From NCBI GenBank assembly GCA_031763025.1, contig JASSKH010000004.1, positions 1,984,001 to 2,048,000 of the forward strand: a DNA stretch of 64,000 bases. Reading direction: 5' to 3'. Of the stretch, positions 12,545 to 22,613 are shown in pieces (position 1 is the first letter of the stretch; the number at the start of each line of letters is the position of its first letter). Source of the stretch: Macrocystis pyrifera (taxonomy: Eukaryota; Sar; Phaeophyceae; Laminariales; Laminariaceae). Under the pieces are notes generated by a model. That model saw only the letters and a program-made list of their open reading frames with translations, searched no databases and was not told the DNA's origin. Both the position numbers and the translations under genes were made by a program.

Positions 12545-12795
12545 CTGGGGGTAGTAAGCTCGGGGGAAGCTGGCTGGGGGTGGCAGGGGAGAAGGCGGAA
12601 GTGAGAGAGTAGGGGCGTGATGAGTCTCGAACAAGACGCGCTTGCAGACTTGCCCAGCTCGTCGACGTCAATCCAACGTGCCAAAGGGTATATGAGAAGT
12701 TTCCAAGAATCAGAAGAGCCGGACGTTGGAGGATATGGGCGTGCCGTGTTCCGGCGGAGGGACCGAAGAGACAATAAAGTCGAACACCGTACTCT
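12545..12795 (-). pseudogene. Decayed conserved segment upstream of gene 1
   Basis: Counterpart of the open frame at 21,651-21,889. On minus it reads FDFIVSSVPP, GTPISSNVRLF, a stop, then FLETSHIPFGT and another stop. The equivalent start codon is not conserved. The segment ends at CCCCAGGTAAG, a good splice donor, about 0.7 kb upstream of the gene 1 start. It could be a 5' leader exon of the vWA-WSC genes or the relic first exon of another gene. Confidence 0.4.
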
Positions 12796-13102
12796 CATGT
12801 TTATGGCATGTCCAAACGTTGAGGACGTTAGTAGGGATGTTAGTCCGAGCTGATTCATCCGATACAGTCACTGAACATCACCATTCTTTCTTTGTGTGGT
12901 CCGTCCGAGCGTTACTGTAGGTTCTGACCTGGTAGGTAGGACAGAACTACTCTCATGTTTATGGCCTGTCCAAACGTTGAGGACTTTGGTAAGGACGTGA
13001 GCCCAAGAGAATCCATCTTATACAATCACTGAACATCACGATTCGTTCGTTGATTGGTCCGTCCGAGCGTTTGGTTCTGATCTGGTAGGTAGGACAGTAA
13101 AA
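12789..13102. repeat. Tandem duplication, period about 159 bp
   Basis: Two consecutive diverged copies start with TACTCTCATGTTTATGGC and end with GGTAGGTAGGACAG. Both contain CTGTCCAAACGTTGAGGAC-like and GGTCCGTCCGAGCGTT blocks. The array lies upstream (5' side) of gene 1, next to the decayed conserved segment. Confidence 0.7.
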
Positions 13103-15095
13103 TCGTAGGCATTACAATGCTTTCGTTCGGAGGGCGGGAGTAAGATGGAGTCGCTTCTTGTACCACTTCGTTTGGTTGGCTTTGGGTTATTCCGCCAATT
13201 ACCGCAGGTTATAAGCTGAATATATGGGTTAATGGTGTAAATAGAGTCAACCACTCGAAGTTGTATTTGTGGAATTTAGTCCGGCGCAAAGGTTGAGGGG
13301 CACTATTCATTGAATGAAGGGAGGTTTCGTGCGGGGGGGAAGACAGCAGTGCCCGCAACAACAACTATTAATATTTAATAGTTGCTGATACGGAAATGTC
13401 GTACAGCAGTTGTTGGGCGGCCGTGACTTCGATAGACGTCGTGTTAAAACAATAACCACGGTGACGCAAGAAATGGAGGCCCACATCAACATCACTAAAT
13501 GCTTGCTTGTGTTACTGTATCTATATCGTCTTCCTGAATTCGGAGAATCAATAATTATCTCTATTTCCAGTACAAAATACAATCGTTGGAATTCTTAGGT
13601 GTTGTATTGTGTGTTTTGATCAGACTGCACCCTCGAATTGGAAGCAAAATGAAGACTAAAACACAAATACAAAGGAACTAATGTTACCGACCCACCAGAA
13701 ATACTGGTACGCATTTAATGCAGGGGGATTCGAATTCACCTGCCTATGTTTGCACTCATCAGTCGACCGCCTACGGGTCACCATACATTTACATCGTCGC
13801 ATGTATATTTAAGGTTTATCCTTTTGCGGTTGTCGATTAAAACAAAAAATGGAACTTTTATGTTGGGAGTTAAGCTACAACAGGTAGGAGCGGCTATCTC
13901 GCCCAGTTTTGAGTGCTTTTCGATTATGACTGGAGCTGTGGGGATCCAATGTTTTGCTTGAATTAGTTAGTGCGGAAAAAACTGTTTTGGAGTTATTGTG
14001 GAAATGATCGACCTGAAAATTAGTGTGTAAGTGTTGTGTTCGAACCAGTGTGAATTAGTTCATCACAACCCAGCGTCGGGGTATCCACCCTCGCTCCCGG
14101 GGACAGAGCGCCCCGTCACCGGGAGAGCGCCCCTGCGCTCCCCCCGCTCGCCGACCTCGTCCTCCTCACCCACTATTTGTTGGGGAAACCGCGGGCATTC
14201 TTACAATAAGTAGACCACAGCAACAACAACAGCTTGGTGAACCCCCCCCCCCCCCGACCATTTTGCCTTTTTTTGAAGGATTTTACCAGTAGTGGGTACA
14301 AGTCTGAAATTCTCAAGCACTCGACAAATTCACTCTTGATTGGTAGATTACCTGCATCCCTTCATTATGACTCGAACAGCACATGCACGAAGCCCCTTAA
14401 AAAAAATCGTTTTGTTAGGTAGTTATGACGCCTACAGCAAGCAGCAGTATGCCCCCAAATTCACTTTTTGAACCTTGCAGCTTGAGCAACAAAAACAAAG
14501 CAGCAGTGTCGAAACTGTATTGTAAATAAGAACAGTAAACTGCTAGGAAAATACTCGAAACCTAACCGCTAAATTTGAGCCAAGAGGCACACGTATGTCC
14601 GTATATCATACAGGAGGAGCACGTATGTCAGGGGACATGCCAAGCAAAGCCAAGCATGGCATTGTCTTGTGAAAGGCCTGAGGGTTCCAGTTTCGTATAA
14701 GTCAGTCAAGGCATCTCAAGACAAGGTTGCTGTCTGCCAACGGGTAAAAATGCTGTCTCTTGACATCGTTTGTGCGGAGACCTAAAGCAGCATCAGTGTG
14801 TTAGAGCACAAAACAAACGCGTAAAAAGAGTCGAAAAAAAGTGTTCTGATGACCGTGTTCCGGCAAAACATTAGTACACGTATGTTTCATCGTACCACAC
14901 ATGCATTATAGCAGTGAAGATAGAAGCACAAAAAACACACGGAACACAACGTTAGGGTTATGGTTAGGATTAGCGGTTGGGAGGGGTCTTCGGCCGTAAA
15001 TTGATCCCAAGAGGAACCGAAATGCCTGAGTGGCCTACCAACCCGAAGATGCGAGCTCACACATTGTAATGGGGCCTTAAACTAGTTGTATTTAT
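13103..15095. other. Unassigned interval between unit 0 and unit 1
   Basis: No gene recognised. It holds a 14-C run at 14,242-14,255, a TTAGGGTTATGGTTAGGATTA-like telomere-type stretch near 14,952, and a TTCGAATTC-containing motif near 13,730 that weakly resembles a tRNA T-arm. The region lies between the inverted block and the direct tandem units. Confidence 0.35.
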
Positions 15096-16864
15096 ATTCG
15101 GTCCAACAACAACAGCAGTCCAAATCCGTAGCCGTCGGTTATTTTTAGGTCTATTCAGCGTTTGTTTGCCGAATCCGATGTATCCCTTGAAAGTGGTACT
15201 ATTTCAATACAATACTTAAAGTAGTGCTATAACCACCCCAGGGTTTATCCAAGTAGTGGAGTTCGTCCCCCAAAACGAAGACGCAGCTTAAAGGGGTCAA
15301 ACTTTTACTTATTCACTCAGACGAAACTGACCGTATTGTAGTATTCCTGCGGGTTATAAAACTTGCCAGCAGTTGCAAGCAAGTAAATCATGCAACTCGC
15401 ACGCAGCTTAGACGCCGTGTGCGAGCTGCATGCAAGCCCGTGCGATTTCGTGTTTGCTCGCGGTCTGCAACTGCCTGCGAGCCCGCATGGAATTGTCGGA
15501 AGGTGTCAGTCAGGTGTAGCGTAGGTTTAATGCGAAATGCATAGCTACTTCGACCACCCCGGCAAGGACGCCTGAAACATACCCACATCCCAACCCCAAC
15601 CAAAGCGGCCTGCCCGGTTTCTGTGCTTGGAAATGCTTAAAATTAAGACGGCTATGCAATGAAAATGTTCTTGATCGCTTTGTTGAGGCAGTTTTCACGG
15701 CCCTCTTTTTAGAAAGCCTATATTAACAGGTCGCGGGGCTTAATACCGTAGGTCTCTGCGCCTGAAAGCCTCTAGGCTGCTTGCTTGGAAAGCTTCCTGT
15801 CGTGGACTTCTCTACAGCAGGGATATACGTGACGGCAGACTTGCAGAAATTGTCCCGGCAAATAACAGGAAATCAGCATTTCTTGTTGCGTACGGCTGTT
15901 ACGGCGAAACACCAGGGATGAAAAATATCCATCCCCGGGTTTTCCTATGTGTCCAGTAGCAACGTACAAACATCGCGAAAACAAACAAAGAAAGACGTGT
16001 ACGCGCATGCCTTCTTCATGCTCCATGAGTACGATGGTCAAGTGTCAGGTGTACAAGATACTACAACAGCAGTAGTAGTAGCACTGAACATGTTTTGCGT
16101 ATGATATAACAGGGCGCTTTGCCCCGGTGGCGGCGTTCACCAGCTTGACTAGCTCAGGAAGACGTATAGAACAAAGAAAAACGTGAATGTATATCATGGC
16201 GTAGGGAAAAATGTCGAAGCAGTTGGAATTCACAGACCGTTTATGATCGGTTGTCGACGTATTAGTAGTGATCTTTACAAATCGCATCTCCTCTGGCTGA
16301 GACTGTTGCCAAACGCTTTTCTCATCGTGAATCAATATGGCTTCTACTTTTAATACGACGGATGGAACCTTTTTCTACCGTGAGACATAATTTAGTTACG
16401 GCACCAGAATCTTGTTACACACGCCGCAAGGTACACCCCTGCTCTAGATTAGGTCGCTTTTCAGCAATACTCAAGCCCGCCGTGTCTAGTGAAACACACA
16501 TGCGAGTATGAGCCTTGCATTCACTTGCTTGGACTAACATGGCAGTTTCATGCACGTGCATGCATCCGCCAATATGAACTTATACACTACAATCAGTGGA
16601 CATGTATGTATGGGCTCGCATCCAAGATTTACAGAGCAACGTGATTCCAGGAGTTTTGTTAGATTCCGAGTCTTGACTCTCCTCGACTAATAATATAGAT
16701 GGGCTGAAATACGTGGGCCCTGGTCGCCGAGGGGGCGGTAGGACACACAATGCTCCGCGATCTATACCGCTACCAACACGGGTTTGTTTCAGGTTCGATA
16801 CCAGCTATGCAAGTTAGTTAGTTTTTTTTTTTTTTTTTTGCTTTTTTCCGTTGCTGTGGGCGGC

Positions 16865-17250
16865 CGCTGCTGCCTACAGGGGACCAGGGCAGCAGGTGGG
16901 TCTTACGCGGCTTTGCGAAGGACAAACTTCATTTTCTCGCTTTGTGGATAGAAGCAAAATATGGTAAATGGGATCGTATTGCGTTGCTGTGGGCGACCGC
17001 TGCTGCCTACTGGGGACCAGGGCAGCAGGTGGGTCTCACGCGGCTTTTGCGATGGACAAACTTCATTTCCGCGCTTTGTGGATAGAAGCAAAATGTGGTA
17101 AATGGGATCGTATTCCGTATTTGTGGGCGACCGCTGCTGCCTACAGGTGACCAGGGGTCTGGTGTGCCTCATGCGGCGCTCGCAGGTTGCTCATTTCATT
17201 TCTGCGCTTCGTAGATAAAAGAGAAAAGTACCAGATATGGGATCAACACA
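16865..17250 (+). repeat. 134-bp tandem repeat, about three copies
   Basis: GCTGCTGCCTAC occurs at 16,865, 16,999 and 17,133. Each copy is followed by a GGGACCAGGG-type block, ACGCGGCTT, CTTTGTGGATAGAAGCAAAAT and GGGATCGTATT. Unit 2 has essentially one copy (35,820-36,000), so the array expanded in unit 1 or contracted in unit 2. Several frames stay open across the repeat, but nothing identifies a protein. Confidence 0.7.
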
Positions 17251-17929
17251 TTCGAGTAGTGTCCAGGTGCAGCTGGGAGCAGGATGGAAACGCCCAACGC
17301 TTCGCACCACCTGTAGAATTTTCTTCCATTTTTTTTCCTCCTCTGTAAGTGGCTCATGTGTACCTGTATATACGCTTGTTGTGGTGTTGTGTGAGTGTGC
17401 TAGTCCTCTCCCACGATTCGTGTCGCATACTATGGCTCACAGTAGGTCTCGCCTACCCCCGTTTGGTTATTTTTCAGACCATATTATTGTTGGCATACCT
17501 TGATTGTCACATTAAGTCGTCGTGTTTCCAGTACTAAGAACAGCAGTGCACGTGACCACGAACTACAGGTGACAAAACGCATTCAGACGGAAACCTTCAA
17601 GAGAAACGAGAAACAGCACACTATGACGACTAAGACATGCACAACACACTAGTCACCACAAAGGAAGAGAACATACTACGGCAATATATTTGACATTATT
17701 TTGTAATTTTGTAGAAACGCACCTTGTACTAGTATACTCCAAAGACTTGTGTAACATTTCCCCAATGTTCCGAACTTCTACGTAGCAATCAAAGCAGCGG
17801 TATGGCCGTGGCCACCCCGAGAGCCCCGCGAGGTCTTAACATTGCAGGCTATTGAAAGAAGAGCGATTGATTCCTATAAGTTGCGGTCAGAGTGGTAGAT
17901 CAAAAGGGTACACGGTATGTGTGTGTGTG

Positions 17930-18025
17930 TTCTTCACATTGAACCGTTCTTCTACTCGTCGACATCCAGCAAGCCCAGTGTCCGTGCTGATTCTTCACCC
18001 TAGAAAGATACGAGCTCTGTGGTCA
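17930..18025 (-). repeat. Dispersed repeat D, copy 1
   Basis: One of four copies of a roughly 100-bp sequence. Read on minus it goes from TGTGACCACAGAGCTCGTA through AGAATCAGCACGGACACTGG to GTCGACGAGTAGAAGAACGG. Other copies: 41,635-41,735 (plus), 43,130-43,235 (minus) and 60,170-60,275 (minus). In this orientation most copies read SRIEESARTLVVLD-like peptide. Confidence 0.55.
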
Positions 18026-18591
18026 CAGAATACGACACAGAGATATCACACCGTAATGCATTAATAGCCTACGCAATACCATGCCTTCGCACTAGGTGCG
18101 GCCGACACAACATACATACATACGCCAGCAACCAAAATACACCATAAAGAAAGAGAAGCAACGAAGAAACCAAACCGAAAAAGAACAAGAAAAAGAAAAA
18201 GAAAAGGAGAAGAATCCCAAATAAATGAATAAAATGGGAAGCCAAAGCTCAGACACATACATACTTACCCCGAGCATGAGCCAAAAGGGACGTGCAAGGG
18301 GAAAGATACAAGAAGGAAAAAGTGGACTGTGCATCCCGGTGAACACTTAACTAAGTCAAAGTAGCAATAGTGAGTGGGCCAAGATACGCTCGTCACCCAC
18401 CCACTATGTAGTACTTCTTTCATAAGGATAAGAAGGGAAAAAAATCAAAGTACATACCGAACGGCCGCAGCAGTTGGCGGTACGAGTAGCAAAGGTATAG
18501 ACTTCCGTGTCATATACCTCGTAGTATATATAATATCAGGTACCTGGTTCCGCAAAAGTACTACGTATTGATGCTACTGACTACTGTACTA

Positions 18592-18703
18592 TTACGAGGG
18601 ACCACAGTAAATAGGACCAAATATTGTTAGTAAAAATAGGTACATGTGTTATTTTTGGTTCTTGTTTGTGCCGCAGGTCCTATTTATGTGGTCCCTTGTA
18701 GTA
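18592..18703. mobile_element. 105-bp TA-flanked MITE, copy 1
   Basis: Begins TTACGAGGGACC after TA and ends with an inverted GGTCCCTTGTA. The interior has the family's TTTGTTAGTAAAAATAGGTA-type core. It is the most diverged of five copies. The paralogous position in unit 2 (about 39,320) lacks it. Confidence 0.65.
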
Positions 18704-18789
18704 ACTGCTGTAATATTAAGAGTAGGTAAAATAAATTCTTTACCCAGGTACAACTCTAATATTGTTATACTCGTACCGTATACCGGTGT

Positions 18790-19260
18790 AAGACATACAA
18801 ATAGTACTGAAACGTTTCTGTTCTACCGCAAGGCCGGGGTACGCACTGACGGGGAGTTGGGTATGTATACTTATACAAGGTGCTATTGTACTGGGCATAG
18901 GGCCCGATGTTATTTGGGTAGGGTTACTTTACTGCTGTGGATCCGACAGGATTGTCGATTGGCCGTACACCGTCTTCGGCGAAGAAGCCCGCTCGCCCTT
19001 TGAAACAAAAATACGTGCGGCTGCTTGAATCAGGAGTGAAATCGCACGAGCGAAGGCAGGTTCGGTCAACCCCCAGAACTGGCGAGATCAACATCATAGC
19101 ATTTGCACGACATTGCAAATGCATCGCAAGCCATGTTCGCGACTGAACTGATGGTAGAACAGAGCTTAAAAAAACAAGCTAAACTCTTCGGAGGTTGGAG
19201 CATCTACTGTAATCTCGACTACAATCTCCGGGGAGAAACCTCTTCGCACGTGTTGTTACA
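18790..19260 (+). repeat. Duplicated segment with conserved peptide
   Basis: Paired with 39,390-39,880 in unit 2. The plus frame reads YRKAGVRTDGELGMYTYTRC followed by YCTGHRAR. Unit 2 reads YRKAGKRTDGQLDTYSCTRC and the same YCTGHRAR. There is no start, no splice model and no recognised family. It could be a decayed exon or simply a segment that stays open in both copies. Confidence 0.3.
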
Positions 19261-19384
19261 GTATATCGTTTCATAGTTTTAGTAGAAACACATCAACCCC
19301 ATTATTTCGCTCATAAGGATCTATCAAGTATTCTCCAAGGTTGGCAAAACTTCTCGCTGAGGTTCGAACTCGCTTACGTCGTTT

Positions 19385-20225
19385 ATAGACTGTTTCCTAT
19401 TCGGTTCGATTTCGAGCTTCAGATTTGTATTTTTCACTCTCGAAATGAATATCCCTGCATATTTATGCAGTCAAAATATGCAAAATCCGACCGGACAAAT
19501 GTTTCGATTTGAGAATCCGATGACCCGAGTCGTCGCATGTTTTCTCACCGGAATTTTTTCAATTTGAGAATCCGATGACCCAAGTAGTCGGAATTTCGCC
19601 CAAAATCCAACGACCTGCGTCATTAGATTTTCAATTCGACAAATGGCATACTCTCTAAATTCAAGATATTATGCGCGACAGCAAACAGCAGCAGAACGAT
19701 CGATGAGTTGGATGGTGACACAGATGTATAGCGACGTTGCTTCGCGCCCAACGCGCGGGCGGTGTGTGTTGCGTTCTTCTGTGGCCTGACCATAGCCGGC
19801 CGGCGCGAGTTATGGCCTAGAGGCCAAGAGGAAGGGACTCGGCGCGCACCTCTCCCCATGGATACGTACAGGTGTAGACTACAGTGCTTTACCGGAGCAG
19901 CAGCCATCCACAAAATGAAACACAAATCACCAAGACATGCTGATTCTAGCGCACTCGCCAGGTCTCCTCGCCGCCATACCAGAGGCAGTCAGACTTGGCT
20001 CGTACAATTGGGTACTACGCGCAGGGCAGCGTACCCAGCGCGTCTCTTCGAGACGTCATGCCGCAATAGCAACAGTTGGTCCATTACTAGCGTTTGCTCG
20101 AATCTCTGCACGCACAATAAATCTATTTTTTTCCGCATAGAAAGACTGTTTCGATTTGCCATGTTGACATCAGAAAATGCGGTCGGGTCAAAATGTTGAG
20201 CTCAAAAATCGAATCTCATAGAAAA
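19385..20225 (+). mobile_element. Solo LTR-like insertion
   Basis: Related to the terminal repeat at 2,094-2,825 and absent from the matching site in unit 2 (about 40,015), where flanking sequence is continuous. It ends with GTTTGCTCGAATCT and a CACAATAAATC signal. Its isolation and the empty site argue for an inserted LTR left after recombination. No exact target-site duplication was fixed by eye. Confidence 0.55.
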
Positions 20226-20326
20226 TGGCCTTGTGTTCATGTACCCCGTTGAACCACTTTATCTCAATTATGGTGTAGGTCCTTGCACGCTAAAGAAGGG
20301 TGATGTTGTGCTCCTATTAATAAGAA

Positions 20327-20870
20327 TATATGCTACTGTGGTAGTACAAGGCGAGGGTTTCGCCCTGGAGATTGCAGACGAGATTAGATGATGCGAAGTG
20401 ACTATGTACGTACGCAATATAGTGAGCCTGAGGCCAGTTCAAACGACAAAAATTGTTTGCGAGTTCGAATCTTGACGATAACGCTTTATCGTATTTCGAA
20501 TATAGGTCCGCGTGAACCGAGCAAAAATTGTGGTTCATGATATGCCCCAACACTACTAGATTCTCGTATTACTGTAGTATTGCATGTCGAGGGCTATCGC
20601 TCCGGAGACTGCGGACAATGTTAGGTAGTTCGAGGTGACTATGCACGGGGTGCAGTGGGTAAGGCATGCGATCAGCAACAAGTTGTTTGCAAGTTCGATC
20701 CTCGGCGACAACGCTAGGTCCTCCTTCTAGTATAGAGAGGTTGTTGCAAGCCAAACAATTAATGGTTGACGTGATGTGTTCCTATTCTGCAGGTTTTATC
20801 TAGCAGTTCATGGCGAGGGATTCGGCCCGGAGATTGCTGACGAGGTTGGATGCTTCGAGCTCACAAGCAC
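20327..20870 (+). repeat. Tandem tRNA-derived SINE-like repeats
   Basis: Two to three diverged copies of a roughly 240-bp unit. Each has a GGCGAGGGTTTCG-like start, CCGGAGATTGC and GAGGTTAGATG-like blocks. The clearest has GCAGTGGGTAAGGC (box A-like) and AAGTTCGATCCTC (box B-like), followed by GGCGACAACGC. Box A and box B with tRNA-like spacing suggest a tRNA-derived SINE family. Unit 2 has the counterpart at 40,215-40,690. Confidence 0.45.
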
Positions 20871-21650
20871 ATAAACATATTTCGGTAGAAAGCTCTACTA
20901 AGGTCATATATTTCAGCCAAGAAGATGCGATTGCTTTGCGATTGTTTCATATCCTCATGTGCAGAGGTTGTGTTGATCTCGCCAGGTCAGGGGTGACAGG
21001 ACCTCTCCCTTTGCTCGTGCGATTGTACTCAAAGCCAAGCAGCTCTATTTATTTATTAGCAAATATCGATGACTGGGATTCCATCTCCAAGGTATTGATA
21101 TAATTTTTGTCCGTTAGAAGGCACTTCCTGTTGGGCAATTGCAGCCACCTTACTGAAATAGCTCAACAGGCCGTCCCTTCTAATCAATAACAATCAGGAA
21201 GGTGCAACCATCGCAATCATTGGCATCTGTTATAGGTCACGGTTAGTCCGACTTCTTTTAAAAACAATTCAGTTGCCAACTTTTCATGTACACAATTTCA
21301 ACATTTTGCGCGTGTTGGTCCTGGCTGCCACGTGCTTGATTATTTTAACAGGCTTCAAATTGTCCCTCGATAAATATGGTGTTTAATCTGTATCATTACC
21401 GTGGGCTATTTCGATTTCAAAACGATTTCGAATAAGATGATAGTGCAAACAACAACACGCTCCGAATAATAGTGCTAGCGGGGCTAGACTTTGGGCGTGA
21501 GCCATGAAATATTCAACGATATGCGAGAACGAATAGTCCACACACCCGTTAACCCTACAAAAGCAGTGGATACATTACAAAAAGACAGACACAGCTGGTA
21601 AAATAATATCCGGAGACGGCACAAACGTTCGGGCCAACCACAAACACAAA

Positions 21651-21889
21651 ATGGCAGGCGCGGACTTTATCCTTTCATCGGTGCCTCCGCTGGCAGCCGG
21701 TACGGCCATATCTTCCAGCGTCCGACACTTCCGCTTCTTGGAAGATTCTCATATACCCTTTGGCACGTCGTTTCCAAGTCGACGAGTTGAGCGAGTGCGC
21801 GTCTCCGGACCACACACCACGCCCATGCTCTATCACTTCCGTCTCCTGCCCTGCTTTCCCTGGCCACCTTCCCCCTAGCTTATACCCCA
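21651..21889 (+). CDS. Candidate conserved exon upstream of gene 2
   Basis: Open from an ATG for 75 codons (to 21,878), with MAGADFILSSVPPLAAGTAI near the start and FLEDSHIPFGTSF in the middle. A CCCCAGGTAAG splice donor follows at about 21,887, about 0.7 kb before the signal-peptide exon of gene 2. The segment is conserved in all three blocks but carries stops in unit 0 and a stop in unit 2, where the donor also reads GCAAG. It may be a small gene, the first exon of an unidentified gene, or a conserved 5' leader of the vWA-WSC genes. No family recognised. Confidence 0.35.
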
Positions 21890-22613
21890 GGTAAGCCGAC
21901 AGGAAAAGTCGAAAGATCTGCACCGTTGTTAAAGAGAACTATAGTTGCACACTCGGTGTATATCCGGTATCGCACACCAGTATGTTTTATCGTAAAACTC
22001 TGCCACCAACTTTGTGTAGAGCGTTCGACTCGTACCGCTGAGAAAGAGCGCCATAATTCTACAAGCTCTACCGAAGAGATCTATACGTAAAGGGTAATAC
22101 CTCGAGGATAGATTTGTCTAACTAAGCAGTAATATCTGCCCTTTTCGGTAGAAAACAGTGGTTTCAACTATAGTACTTAGAGTAAATAAATATATTGACC
22201 CTAGCAGAGTCGGATCTCGTGTTTCTCTTCCTGGGCTTGTTTAGTAGGTTCGGAGAAATGGACGCACGAAATTGATCCAGGTGTGGTTCAAGACCAGGGG
22301 ATGCCTGTGTTTCGAGAGGTTAGCCCGTCAGGACATATCGCACGATATACGGTACACAGGTAGCCTCTACATCATACGCACGTCGGTCTTTAGGTAATAG
22401 CTTGTACCTGCACGTGTTGTATTTGCATACGAACATACATGCTGGTGGTACGCATATCATCAGTGTTTACGTTTGGATATGTGTCAACCAAGCCCAACCA
22501 CCGATAAATAGTCAACTACTACTGATATCAAAACATGCAGAAACAAACATGGTTTCCTTCGGGCATGAACAGGGACCGTGCCTAGACAAGCCAAGGGTCT
22601 GCTGTGCATCGCG

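Larger units (their letters stand above)
7974..12870 (-). repeat. Unit 0: inverted copy of the duplicated block
   Basis: On minus, this interval resembles about 21.6-30.4 kb and 42.3-55.3 kb on plus: the upstream conserved segment, six exons, introns and at least 75 bp of 3' flank occur in the same order. It is the most compact version (introns 1 and 3 are shortest) and the only one in reverse orientation. Similarity may continue toward 6.8 kb through the conserved downstream frame. Borders are approximate. Confidence 0.6.
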
